From positions 1 to 64,000 of the forward strand of contig JAYYOR010000031.1 in assembly GCA_036130055.1 (NCBI GenBank): DNA of 64,000 bases, read 5' to 3'. This stretch comes from TMED69 sp036130055. Lineage in GTDB: Bacteria; Pseudomonadota; Gammaproteobacteria; Ga0077536. The notes below the pieces were generated by a model. That model did not search any database. It was not told the origin of the DNA and worked only from the letters and a program-made list of their open reading frames with translations. Below, piece by piece: positions 24,852 through 33,695 of the stretch. The translations under genes were made by a program, and so were the position numbers. Every line of letters starts with the position of its first letter. Position 1 is the first letter of the stretch.

Positions 24852-26272
24852 TAGTTTTTTATCTCCTTTGTTACTGGATTAGTGCCAGCTTCTCCATTCA
24901 TTAACCATCCTGGTATGATTGCCGAAAAAAGTCCGGCTGCACCACCAGCTCTTATAAGAGTTATACCAGAATTCCTAAATTTTGGAACATTTTTTTTGTC
25001 CGTTTCGGCGCCCTCATCTAAATCGGTTGTTATCATACCAAAGTTGCCTCCTGCAGGAACTAGGGTTTCTTTGTAAAGGGCTTCAGCAGTTGTTTTTTTG
25101 TCCCATCCACTTCTATCGAAAACATTGCCATGTTCAGGCCCGATGACTACTATTGTATCCGATGCATTAGCCATATCTACGTGGTTAATGATCCTGAGGC
25201 TTCCCGATATTGATTTAATCAAGCTTTCAGGTTTGCGGGAATTCTGATCTATCACGCCCACAGGCCCATCAGCTGAAAGTAAAGTGACCGTAGAAACGCT
25301 CCTATCGAATCCGTTGTCCTCGGCGAGGGTAGTCCAAGGAGAAGATTCATCTTCTGCTATGCAGAATCCTAGTTTAGAGGGAGTACCAAAGGTAGCCTGG
25401 TCTACTTCTTGTGGTTTTCCACCACCAACATTTCTTATTGTGAGTTGCAATGCACGCCCTATTGTTGAATTTGCGCGGTTTCCTTGTCCTAAAACATTAC
25501 CTTGCCAATTCATGTTTATTTTTTTCCTAATGTCGCCATTAACTACTATGATTGGACCAGATAGCCATGTTGTTGCTAATAATCCATGGAGGCAATAACT
25601 CGGATCTAGCGCCGCCTCAACAGAGGCTATTACCACCGGTAAAAATTCAGGTTTACAACCTGCCATTACCGAATTTATAGCGACTTTTTCGACGGTGCAG
25701 GGTTGTAGGTTAGGTGGCATCAAACCAAGTGATTCTAAAGGATCTCTTTGAGTGCCTTGCAACATCAAGTAAACCCTTTCTTTCGTAGGTGGTACAACTG
25801 GCAATCCATCAGACCAGCCTCTTTCAAAACAGAATTCGATTTCATCTTCAAATTTGTTTATAGGTAGATTTCTGGAACTAAATTTTATTCCACCGAATTT
25901 TACCACTAATTTTTCGAAAACACCTGATTCAACCGATTTTGAGCCACAACCCGGTTTTCGGTCTGGTAAATTGTAGTTTTCCTCAGAAAAATTGAACATT
26001 TTTTTCCATTCTTGTTTGTCCCATCCAATTAGCCGGCTGGTTTCTGATTTATTTTCAATTTTCACGACCGTTGGGACTGTTTCAATTTCATGTTGGAAGG
26101 ATATTTCGAGGTTACTGTCTTCTTGAACATCCAAATCATTAAAAAGGTTTGGGTTATCTTGGACGATTATTTTTAATGCTGAAGTATTTTTTTGGATGTC
26201 GGCGAGTAATGGTAGGATTAACTCGCAAGTCGGACAATCATGTTTTAAAAAAACAAGGATTCTTTCATTCAT
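24851..26272 (-). CDS. Thioredoxin-like domain protein paired with UGSC selenoprotein
   Basis: A 473-residue protein. The N-terminal ~100 residues have a thioredoxin-like start, ILVFLKHDCPTCELILPLL, with a CxxC site (about residues 12-15), and a cis-Pro region in VPTVVKI. The remaining ~350 residues form a conserved domain I cannot assign to a function; it contains RGWSDGLPVVPPTKERV, QPCTVEKVAINSVMAGC and RAGGAAGLFSAIIPGW. The start at ATG 26272 is preferred: it is 2 bp after the previous stop, whereas the longer frame overlaps it by about 50 bp. It directly precedes the UGSC gene with a one-base overlap, so the two proteins probably act together. Confidence 0.82.
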   Translation of the reverse strand: MNERILVFLKHDCPTCELILPLLADIQKNTSALKIIVQDNPNLFNDLDVQEDSNLEISFQHEIETVPTVVKIENKSETSRLIGWDKQEWKKMFNFSEENYNLPDRKPGCGSKSVESGVFEKLVVKFGGIKFSSRNLPINKFEDEIEFCFERGWSDGLPVVPPTKERVYLMLQGTQRDPLESLGLMPPNLQPCTVEKVAINSVMAGCKPEFLPVVIASVEAALDPSYCLHGLLATTWLSGPIIVVNGDIRKKINMNWQGNVLGQGNRANSTIGRALQLTIRNVGGGKPQEVDQATFGTPSKLGFCIAEDESSPWTTLAEDNGFDRSVSTVTLLSADGPVGVIDQNSRKPESLIKSISGSLRIINHVDMANASDTIVVIGPEHGNVFDRSGWDKKTTAEALYKETLVPAGGNFGMITTDLDEGAETDKKNVPKFRNSGITLIRAGGAAGLFSAIIPGWLMNGEAGTNPVTKEIKN

Positions 26273-26274
26273 GA

Positions 26275-27957
26275 TTATAATCTCTCTGGTTTTGCATGCT
26301 TTAATAATATATCGCTGTGTTCCCATGCTTTTTCAAATCTTTGGGCAGCCTGGTGCATTTCTTCCGTATCCTTGGTTTGGGAGGTGCCTTCAACGATACC
26401 ATTTAAAGCCCAGCCATTTTCTGGGTGCCTTCTTAAATCTTCCCAAAAAATAGTCGTAGCCTCCTGCGCCCTGCCAATCTTCAAAAGAAGCGAACCTAAT
26501 TCTCTCCTTACAGGAAATCGCCACTCGGGTGGCTCCATATAATTCAGATCATCCTCAGCAATAATTGCCTGATGATAAAGTGCTATTGCTTTTTCAATTT
26601 TTCCTAAAGCAGCGGCTATTTCCGCTTCGAGTACTTTTTCGGCAATCAGTAAAATATCCTCGACTGTGTTAGAAAATATTTGCTGTTTCCGAATTTCTTT
26701 TCTGTCGATTATTTCCTTTAATTTATCAAATTCCGCGGAGGCTTTTTGCAAATTATCAGTGTTTACATAGGCGGTGCCCCTGGCAAAGCTCTCAAGTCCA
26801 TTAATAAGTTGTGATTCACTATTTTTTCTTTGACTAGCTAAGATCGTGTCCCATTTTGCGAATGTTCTATTGGTCAGTATTGGGAGGACATACCTTCCTT
26901 GGGCTATCAAGCTATTGGTGATCTTATTACCTGCTCTACTTGCAATGCGGTTAGCTGATTTGATTGATTGCTTGTAATTGCCTTGTTCTAAATATGCGTA
27001 CCAAATAAAATCATCGGCATGTGCGATGCTTGATTTGGCGCTCATCGGAAGACTTACAAGGTGTGCCTTAGAATCAATTTTCCAATGTTTTGAAAAATTT
27101 TCGGCAGTTCGGATGGCTAACAGATTTTGTTCAATAGATTTTTGGTACTCCCCGGTTCTAATATAAATGTGCGCAGGCATGTGTACCATATGAGCCACCG
27201 AAGGCATGGTATTAGCCAAACGTTCGGCGTGGGGAAGAGCTATGTGAGGCGTTTGAGAGTCTTCATAAATGTGGATAAATAAATGATCCGCTCCAGGATG
27301 ATTTGGATGATTATTTAATGCCTCATTCAGTGCACCTACAGCCTCCATTGTACCAGGGCGGGGGGCTCCATCCGGTGTCCAATAATCCCATGCATTCTCT
27401 GTCATGAAAGCTTCGGCAAATAGAGTACTTATATCTGGATTAGAGGGATATTTTTTATGTAGTTTAAGCATAGCCTCTGTGTAACTCCGATCTTTACTTT
27501 TGTGTGCTTTTTCTAGAGGTAGGTATACCTTACTTAGTGCATCAACAAGTTCTTCGACTAAAGGACTTGCTTGTGATCGTAAGTCTATAGCTTTTTGAAT
27601 CGCTTTAAGCCCCTCTTTTTTTGGGTCATCTTTAAAAGCTAAATAACGACTGTTTGGATTTCCCTTGGCATTTAACGCAATACCCCATAGTGCGGCCACA
27701 CACGTTTTGTCTTTTTCGAAAGCCGCTTCGAATGAGATTAGAGCGTTTGCAAATTGAAAACCATAAAACCAGTTAAGACCCTGATCAATATAAGGTTGAG
27801 CTGACTCATCACATGAACTGGAGATTGCAGCGTATTTAGGCTCTGTAGTGATTAATGGGACTTTCGCCTCCGATGAATTTGCTTTTAGGATGCAGAAAAA
27901 TGTTATTAGGCTATAAGAGGTAACGATGAGAAGTTGGGAGGTTATTTTTTGGTACAT
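26275..27957 (-). CDS. Periplasmic TPR-repeat protein
   Basis: A 560-residue protein with a signal peptide (LLIVTSYSLITFFCILKANSSEA) and tetratricopeptide-like repeats: GLNWFYGFQFANALISFEAAFEKD near the N-terminus and EKAIALYHQAIIAEDDLNYMEP and LGSLLLKIGRAQEATTIFWEDLRR near the C-terminus. The middle has a histidine-rich conserved stretch (NNHPNHPGADHLFIHIYEDS, then VAHMVHMPAHIYIRTGEY) that could bind a metal. The ATG at 27957 is chosen over a TTG at 27972; it overlaps the DCC-family gene by 16 bp. Part of a four-gene minus-strand operon ending in the UGSC selenoprotein. Role unknown. Confidence 0.8.
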   Translation of the reverse strand: MYQKITSQLLIVTSYSLITFFCILKANSSEAKVPLITTEPKYAAISSSCDESAQPYIDQGLNWFYGFQFANALISFEAAFEKDKTCVAALWGIALNAKGNPNSRYLAFKDDPKKEGLKAIQKAIDLRSQASPLVEELVDALSKVYLPLEKAHKSKDRSYTEAMLKLHKKYPSNPDISTLFAEAFMTENAWDYWTPDGAPRPGTMEAVGALNEALNNHPNHPGADHLFIHIYEDSQTPHIALPHAERLANTMPSVAHMVHMPAHIYIRTGEYQKSIEQNLLAIRTAENFSKHWKIDSKAHLVSLPMSAKSSIAHADDFIWYAYLEQGNYKQSIKSANRIASRAGNKITNSLIAQGRYVLPILTNRTFAKWDTILASQRKNSESQLINGLESFARGTAYVNTDNLQKASAEFDKLKEIIDRKEIRKQQIFSNTVEDILLIAEKVLEAEIAAALGKIEKAIALYHQAIIAEDDLNYMEPPEWRFPVRRELGSLLLKIGRAQEATTIFWEDLRRHPENGWALNGIVEGTSQTKDTEEMHQAAQRFEKAWEHSDILLKHAKPERL

Positions 27958-28319
27958 GATTGTCGTCTCCAAGTATGTTTTCTTAGTATCAAAAAGATCT
28001 CATAACCAATTTCTAAAAATATTTTAAATATTGGGATTTTCATAACTTTCGCAATTTTATTCAATTGTGGAATTCTAGCCCAAATTTCAATAAATGCATC
28101 TGTTCCAACGAATAGATTTCCATTACTGTCTGAGACGTGAAGCTTTTCCAAAGCCTTGCCCTTGTCGATTTTCTCCTCATTTATATTGCTAATTGCCTTC
28201 CAATGAGCGTCTTTTGGCTCAATTTTTCTTTTATAAAAATTTATTTCACGTGTACACAAAGGACACTGGTCATCGTAATATACTGTGATAGTTGGTTGTT
28301 TAGATTTTAAATTTGTCAA
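27942..28319 (-). CDS. DCC-family (DUF393) thiol-disulfide oxidoreductase-like protein
   Basis: A 125-residue protein with the DUF393 start TVYYDDQCPLCTREINFYKRK; the CxxC sits about residues 19-22. The later FVGTDAFIEIWARIPQL block also fits the family. Members are proposed thiol-disulfide oxidoreductases. It is the first gene of the run DUF393, TPR protein, thioredoxin-UGSC partner, UGSC selenoprotein, three of which carry redox-active Cys or Sec. Confidence 0.85.
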   Translation of the reverse strand: MTNLKSKQPTITVYYDDQCPLCTREINFYKRKIEPKDAHWKAISNINEEKIDKGKALEKLHVSDSNGNLFVGTDAFIEIWARIPQLNKIAKVMKIPIFKIFLEIGYEIFLILRKHTWRRQSCTKK

Positions 28320-28394
28320 TGTGAGGCTCCTCTTAAGACAGTGTCACAGCAAATATTTCTATTGTCTAGTAAAACTTATTTGGGTGTAAGAAAC

Positions 28395-29165
28395 ATGAAG
28401 AGTTTGCATGGTATAGATGACGCTATATTATTTATTCAAGGTGGAACAGGAGGAATTGGCGGAGGTCTAGCTGCCTATGCTTTAGAAAATTTTTCGTGGA
28501 AAAAAGTTTTTGTTTCTTATAGTAACGTTGATAGGTTAGCTGATTTAAAAAACCTCGTGGGAAACAAAAAAAATATTTGTGAGTTTATCCATTTAGATAT
28601 GGAGTCTGATCAAAGTATTGAAGAAGCCGCAAATAAAGTTTCACAGACTAGTTCTCATTTAGACGTATTAATAAATGCGGGTGGATTTTTGCATGATTCG
28701 GACACAGTTCCAGAAAAAAGGCTTGAGGATATAAAGCGTAATAATCTTTTAAAATCTTTTAATATCAACGCGGTTGGGCCTTTATTGATGGCGAGGCATT
28801 TCAGTCAATTATTCGATAAAAATCGCAGATCAATTATAGTGAATATTTCAGCGAAGGTAGGTAGCATTAGTGATAATCATCTGGGGGGCTGGTATTCTTA
28901 CCGCGCCGCAAAGGCAGCTTTGAATATGTCTACAGTAAACACTTCTATTGAACTGGGAAGGAAGTTACCGAAACACATATGCATAGCATTGCACCCCGGT
29001 ACAACGGACACAAGATTATCAAAACCTTTTCAGAGAAGAGTGCCTTCTAGGCAACTTTCATCAGCGGAGCAGACGGCAGAGAGATTATGGGAAGTGATTG
29101 CTAAATTAGATTACAATGATACGGGAAAATTTTTTAGTTGGGATGGTAGCGAGATTACTTGGTAA
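28395..29165 (+). CDS. Short-chain dehydrogenase/reductase
   Basis: A 256-residue Rossmann-fold oxidoreductase. The cofactor motif is GGTGGIGGG; NAG in INAGGFLHD, Ser in VNISAKVGS and Tyr/Lys in YSYRAAKAAL complete the catalytic set. The C-factor-like subgroup is suggested by CIALHPGTTDTRLSKPF. The start at ATG 28395 (MKSLHGIDDAIL) is preferred over an upstream GTG at 28341 that would add 18 residues ahead of the strand-1 motif. Substrate unknown. The following PPOx-type gene begins 1 bp after its stop. Confidence 0.87.
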   Translation: MKSLHGIDDAILFIQGGTGGIGGGLAAYALENFSWKKVFVSYSNVDRLADLKNLVGNKKNICEFIHLDMESDQSIEEAANKVSQTSSHLDVLINAGGFLHDSDTVPEKRLEDIKRNNLLKSFNINAVGPLLMARHFSQLFDKNRRSIIVNISAKVGSISDNHLGGWYSYRAAKAALNMSTVNTSIELGRKLPKHICIALHPGTTDTRLSKPFQRRVPSRQLSSAEQTAERLWEVIAKLDYNDTGKFFSWDGSEITW

Positions 29166-29166
29166 A

Positions 29167-29637
29167 ATGAGAAATACTTCTTCAGAGAGGATTGCAAGCG
29201 CAAGCGTTTGGGACATTAATCAAATTGAGCAATTTTTAAAATCTGCGATATTGCCGGCTAGAATAAGTTGTATAACAACTGATGGATATCCCCATATCAT
29301 GTCTCTATGGTTTCTCTATGATAGCCAATGTTTGTATTGTAGTGTTCAACGGAGAACTTTAATTTCAAAGTGGTTGCAAAACAACCCCCTTTGTGGATTC
29401 GAGATAGCGGGTGATAATGCACCTTACAAAGGTGTTAGAGGTCGTGGCAAGGTTTCAATTACTGGAGCCGTAAACAACCCCGTTTTGCCCTTACTGGTCG
29501 ATAAATACCTTGGAAGCAGAACTTCCCCCCTTGCATTTAGTTTATTATCGAGAGAGGAGACGGAACTTACCTTGGTTATTAAGCCTTCGTGGATGACGTC
29601 CTGGGATTACTCTAGAAGAATGGTCAAATCTGATTAA
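29167..29637 (+). CDS. Pyridoxamine 5'-phosphate oxidase-fold flavoprotein
   Basis: A 156-residue split-barrel protein: ARISCITTDGYPHIMSLWFLYDSQCLYCSV and TLISKWLQNNPLCGFEIAGDNAPYKGVRGRGKVSITG have the strand pattern and GRGKV motif of FMN- or F420-binding PNPOx-like proteins. The ATG at 29167 is 1 bp after the SDR stop; the upstream frame overlaps that gene by about 50 bp. The last bases overlap the convergent hydrolase gene by 4 bp. Likely co-transcribed with the SDR. Substrate and cofactor not determined. Confidence 0.8.
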   Translation: MRNTSSERIASASVWDINQIEQFLKSAILPARISCITTDGYPHIMSLWFLYDSQCLYCSVQRRTLISKWLQNNPLCGFEIAGDNAPYKGVRGRGKVSITGAVNNPVLPLLVDKYLGSRTSPLAFSLLSREETELTLVIKPSWMTSWDYSRRMVKSD

Positions 29638-30431
29638 TCTTCTTTGAGTTTGTTTTCTTCAAAAAATTCTTTCATAGATTTAGCGATGTTTTTAGCGTCA
29701 AAATATGGTTCAAAATTAGCACCGACTAAATCAACTACTTTTGCATGTTTTAGATATCTTGCTGTGTTTTGGTGGCCTAGATATAAAACATCATCAGTTG
29801 CGCACATTAGCATAACAGGGCACTTTAAGTTATCTAAAAATTCTTGAAATGTATAGTCCCAAACACATTTATAAATCATACCTCTTATCTTCCACGCTCT
29901 TAGTGCACCATAAAATTCATCATTCATGTTATCTAGATCTTTATCGCCCCCTAAGTTGTAAATATAATCCCAAGTGGCTTGCAGGTATTTCGCATCATGA
30001 GAGGGGCCCACTGAGCCACTAAATTCTTCTCGAAACGGAATCGCTTCCTCTGGGCTGAGCAGCAACGCGCCTATCATAGTGCAGGATAAGACTTCGTTGG
30101 GATATTTGGCTGCAAGCTCTGCAGCCATTCCTGCACCAGTATGGTTGCCAAAAGTATGATATTGCTTGTAGCCTAATACCTTTATGAAATCGTGTATATA
30201 ACTTGTAAGTTCGCTGATGGATTTTATTTCGGGAGGGTCGAAAGAACCGCCGAATCCCGGTAAGTCAGGTGCAATGCAATGGAACTCTTCGCAAGATGCA
30301 AGAATAGTTTTTTCATACATTTTGGCGCCGCTTACATTTTGATGTAAAAAAACGATAGGTGCTTTATGCTCTGGTCCACCCTGGTAGTAATGAATTGAGC
30401 CGTTCGGAGTATCGATATATTTTTTTTGCAT
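29634..30431 (-). CDS. Alpha/beta-hydrolase-fold protein lacking the catalytic Ser
   Basis: A 265-residue alpha/beta-hydrolase fold: IVFLHQNVSGAKMYEKTI, CIAPDLPGFGGS and CPVMLMCATDDVLYLGH give the HG-type loop, strand 4 and acid regions. The nucleophile elbow reads FGNHTGAGMA, placing His where Ser is expected, and the final His loop reads VGANFEPYFD with Asn in its place. Sequences with this HTGA elbow form a subgroup, so this is a family feature rather than a decayed copy. Unlikely to be a classical hydrolase. It follows the LLM gene by 3 bp and is probably co-transcribed with it. Confidence 0.82.
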   Translation of the reverse strand: MQKKYIDTPNGSIHYYQGGPEHKAPIVFLHQNVSGAKMYEKTILASCEEFHCIAPDLPGFGGSFDPPEIKSISELTSYIHDFIKVLGYKQYHTFGNHTGAGMAAELAAKYPNEVLSCTMIGALLLSPEEAIPFREEFSGSVGPSHDAKYLQATWDYIYNLGGDKDLDNMNDEFYGALRAWKIRGMIYKCVWDYTFQEFLDNLKCPVMLMCATDDVLYLGHQNTARYLKHAKVVDLVGANFEPYFDAKNIAKSMKEFFEENKLKED

Positions 30432-30434
30432 TTT

Positions 30435-31499
30435 TTAATAATTAATCACATTATCAGCAAAGTCATCCATTGCAGCTCGCAATGTATCTTTAGTTCCAGC
30501 ATGAATAGCAAGCTGATTTACGCCGGCTTTTTCCAATTCTGCGATTCTTTTTTTTATCTCATCTCTTGTCCCAGTGAGCGTTGTTTCTTTGATCATTTTT
30601 TCGGTAACTAGGTCCGCATGTTCTTTTTGAAAAGTGTGGACGTATTCTTTATAAAGATCTAGATGTCTGGTTTCAACAGACGCTTCCGGCGTTCTGTAGG
30701 CTTGTTTAAAATTCATAATATCTTCTCTAACATCGGCTGGTAAGGCTTCAGGATTTTTGCTGGCAGATAGAGCAAAAATATTACACTGAGATGTTACATA
30801 TGCTCCGACAGCCTCCTGCATGCTTTCTAAGGAATCACTTTGACTACAGACATGAGCCGCGGTAGATAGCATCACATAAATATCATCCATGGTCCGTCCG
30901 CTTTTTTCAGCTCCTTTTCGAACATGCTGAAGAGCGTATTCAAGCAAGCTGTCGCCTACAGCGCCGAACAGAATAACTCCGTCTGCCACTTCTCCAGCCA
31001 TTTCAAGGGCTTTAGGCCCGCTAGCCGCGACAAAAACATCAATTTTATCTTTTATGTTGATCCAGCCACTATCTGGGTTGAGAAATTGAATCATTCTCTC
31101 TCTTTCTCCTTCCCGATATTCAACCCTCTCACCTTCGAATAAACCTTTACAAATTTTTATATGTTCTTTTACGTCATTTAATTTCGCAGCAGGCATGCCC
31201 ATTGCTCGCCTAGCGGTATTTCCAGTCCCAATTCCCATAATTACTCTTCCTGGTGCAATTACGTTGAGGGTTGCAAAACTATTTGCTGTGACCGGAGCGA
31301 TTCGAGATTTAGGATTGGTTACATTGGTACCTAATTTGATTTTGTTTGTTTTATCCCCGCACAGCGCTAAACATTGGTATGGATCGCCGCAGATCATTTG
31401 TGAATCATATAGCCATGCGTGGGTGAAACCTTTCTTTTCGGCATATGCCACGTCATCAGCAATTTGAGTAAACGATAGAAACGAAAATCCATAATCCAT
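30435..31499 (-). CDS. LLM-class oxidoreductase, MER-like (F420-type candidate)
   Basis: A 354-residue LLM-class TIM-barrel oxidoreductase. GTNVTNPKSRIAPVTANSFATLN, PGRVIMGIGTGNTARRAMGM and KIDVFVAASGPKALEMAGEVADGVI match the 5,10-methylene-tetrahydromethanopterin reductase-like group, whose studied members use F420. GGGGAG precedes the ATG. The region around residues 200-315 is longer than in the other three LLM proteins here. It is the first gene of a pair with the HTGA-type hydrolase-fold protein. Confidence 0.87.
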   Translation of the reverse strand: MDYGFSFLSFTQIADDVAYAEKKGFTHAWLYDSQMICGDPYQCLALCGDKTNKIKLGTNVTNPKSRIAPVTANSFATLNVIAPGRVIMGIGTGNTARRAMGMPAAKLNDVKEHIKICKGLFEGERVEYREGERERMIQFLNPDSGWINIKDKIDVFVAASGPKALEMAGEVADGVILFGAVGDSLLEYALQHVRKGAEKSGRTMDDIYVMLSTAAHVCSQSDSLESMQEAVGAYVTSQCNIFALSASKNPEALPADVREDIMNFKQAYRTPEASVETRHLDLYKEYVHTFQKEHADLVTEKMIKETTLTGTRDEIKKRIAELEKAGVNQLAIHAGTKDTLRAAMDDFADNVINY

Positions 31500-31576
31500 A
31501 ATAGCTCCCCAAAATTCTTTATATTTTACTAAACCCTAAAATAAATTGGAGCATTCTACAAGAACAATTATATTTT

Positions 31577-32212
31577 CTATGCGCTTTCGTCTAAAATGGA
31601 GGCAGTTTGTCCACTGTGCCCAAAACAGGCACCTGCCGCCATCTCAACTGCTATGAAACAACTTTCTATTATAGAATCGTTTGAACAGCCAGCATTTTTA
31701 GCTTCCGTGAGGATTGAATCTATCAAGGATCGCTTTGCACCGAGGGTCATGAGGCTAGCATTAATAGAAAGCATAGCTAAATTTTGGTCGCTGGTATGCA
31801 TGTGACAATTACGCAGAAATATTTTATATGAATTATATTTATCTCGATGATTAGTATGATTATCAGCTTGGCTACAATTAGATTCCTTTTCTAGCCATTC
31901 ATTCGTCGCTTCTAGATCAGTGAATGCATAAAGCGCAGCAGAGCCAGCGCCTAGCCATGCTGCCTCGGATATCTGTTTTTCAGATGCTTTTGCTTTTTGC
32001 GCGAGTCTCACGTGGTATTCAATACAGTAAGCGCATTTTAGTGTGTGAGCACAACAAACAGCTATAAGTTCTTTATCTTTTAGGGATAGAGCACCCGCTT
32101 CAAAACAATTAGAAGCAAAGTTGTTAAAAGCTGTATATTGATGAGGCGCAAGTTCTGCAAACAAGCTTGTATTTTCAAGATTTTTATGGGAATAGAGTTC
32201 AGTTTTTGTCAT
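31577..32212 (-). CDS. Carboxymuconolactone decarboxylase/AhpD-like protein
   Basis: A 211-residue protein. Its N-terminal half has the AhpD core: ELIAVCCAHTLKCAYCIEYHVRLAQKA, with the redox CxxC and the downstream His. A poorly conserved linker (about 105-140, with NHTNHRD) leads to a second helical half (SINASLMTLGAKRSL, then IESCFIAVEMAAGACFGHS) that resembles the same fold without the CxxC. Peroxidase or reductase activity is possible; the partner is unknown. It is a stand-alone gene between divergent and co-directional neighbours. Confidence 0.82.
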   Translation of the reverse strand: MTKTELYSHKNLENTSLFAELAPHQYTAFNNFASNCFEAGALSLKDKELIAVCCAHTLKCAYCIEYHVRLAQKAKASEKQISEAAWLGAGSAALYAFTDLEATNEWLEKESNCSQADNHTNHRDKYNSYKIFLRNCHMHTSDQNLAMLSINASLMTLGAKRSLIDSILTEAKNAGCSNDSIIESCFIAVEMAAGACFGHSGQTASILDESA

Positions 32213-32309
32213 AGAAATACCTTTTAGATTCAGATTCTGGTAGTCTTAATGGTAGTCTAAACAATCTGTCTCAGTAAATACAAAAAAACTAGTAACAAGG
32301 GGTATTGTC

Positions 32310-33695
32310 GTGGCAACTATTTCAACTATTCAGAAAAGAGATTTGGATTCAATCTTCCATCCAATGGCGAATTTCTCAGAACTTAATGAAGCAGGGCCTT
32401 TAATGGTCGTGAGAGGCGAGGGAATTTATTTATATGACGAACATGATAATCAGTACATTGACGGTTTGGCCGGATTATGGTGTACATCCCTGGGGTATGC
32501 AAATGAGGAAATTGCTGAGACCGCCTATGAACAAATGAAGAAACTTTCGTATCAGCATTTATTTAAGGATAAGAGTTCAGTGATTTCGATGGAACTAGCG
32601 GAAAAATTGAAAGAAATGGTACCCGGTAATTTTTCTAAGGTGTTTTTTGGACTTTCCGGATCTGATGCAAACGATACTCAGATAAAGTTGGTTCGTTATT
32701 ATAATAACGTTATTGGAAGGCCGGAAAAGAAAAAAATTATTGGTCGAAAGAAAGGGTATCACGGAATAGCCTCATATGCTGCCAGCGCGACCGGTAATGA
32801 AATGTATCACAAGGGTTTTGATCTCCCTATTGAAGGTTTTTATCATGTGGACTGTCCCCATTATTATTGGAACGCTGAAGAGGGTGAATCGGAAGAAGCC
32901 TACTGTGATAGGTTGGCAATTAATCTTGAAAACTTCATTATTGAACAAGATCCAAAGACAGTAGCAGCGTTCATAGCTGAACCTATCATGGGTGCAGGAG
33001 GGGTAATCGTTCCCCCCGACATGTACTTTAAAAAAATCCATCCCGTATTAAAAAAATACGACGTACTATTTATTGCTGACGAAGTTGTGACAGGTTTTGG
33101 CAGGACGGGAAATCCTTTTGGTTGTGAAACCTTTGATTTTATCCCTGATACTGTAACATTGGCTAAATCGTTAACGTCCGCATATCAGCCATTGAGTGCT
33201 GTGATGATTCCGGACTTTATGTATCAAGCAATTCTTTCAGCCAGTAAGGAAATGGGTATATTTGGTCATGGTTTTACGTACAGTGGCCACCCAGTCGCGG
33301 CGGCGGTTGGGTTAAAAGTTCTTGAAATCTACCAGCGAGATAAAATTTTCGAAAAAGCGTCGAAGTTAGGGGAAAGTTTCCAAGCAAAATTGAATAGTTT
33401 GGCGACTCATCCTCTGGTAGGAGAGATAAGAGGAAAAGGGTTGATAGGGGCTTGCGAACTTGTCAGAGATAAAAAAAAGAAAATACCATTTCCAGCGGAT
33501 AAAGCTGTTGGTGCATACTGCTTAGAGAGAATGAAAAAAAATGGCTTACTTGCCCGAGCTATAGGCGATGCTATGTGCTTGTGTCCCCCTCTCATCTCCT
33601 CTGAAGATGAAATAGGTGAAATCTTTTTTAGATACACAAAATCATTGGATGAAACGTTAGATTGGGCTCATAGACAGGGTCTTTTGGTCGCATAA
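32310..33695 (+). CDS. Class III (omega-amino acid:pyruvate-type) aminotransferase
   Basis: A 461-residue PLP enzyme. YIDGLAGLWCTSLGY, FFGLSGSDANDTQIKLVRYY, AEPIMGAGGVIVPP, FIADEVVTGFGRTG and the cofactor Lys in TLAKSLTSAYQPLS are all of the omega-transaminase group (putrescine, beta-alanine or taurine to pyruvate). Its start is GTG at 32310 with AAGGGG upstream. Exact amine donor is unknown. The ~630 bp that follow contain no clear gene. Confidence 0.93.
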   Translation: MATISTIQKRDLDSIFHPMANFSELNEAGPLMVVRGEGIYLYDEHDNQYIDGLAGLWCTSLGYANEEIAETAYEQMKKLSYQHLFKDKSSVISMELAEKLKEMVPGNFSKVFFGLSGSDANDTQIKLVRYYNNVIGRPEKKKIIGRKKGYHGIASYAASATGNEMYHKGFDLPIEGFYHVDCPHYYWNAEEGESEEAYCDRLAINLENFIIEQDPKTVAAFIAEPIMGAGGVIVPPDMYFKKIHPVLKKYDVLFIADEVVTGFGRTGNPFGCETFDFIPDTVTLAKSLTSAYQPLSAVMIPDFMYQAILSASKEMGIFGHGFTYSGHPVAAAVGLKVLEIYQRDKIFEKASKLGESFQAKLNSLATHPLVGEIRGKGLIGACELVRDKKKKIPFPADKAVGAYCLERMKKNGLLARAIGDAMCLCPPLISSEDEIGEIFFRYTKSLDETLDWAHRQGLLVA

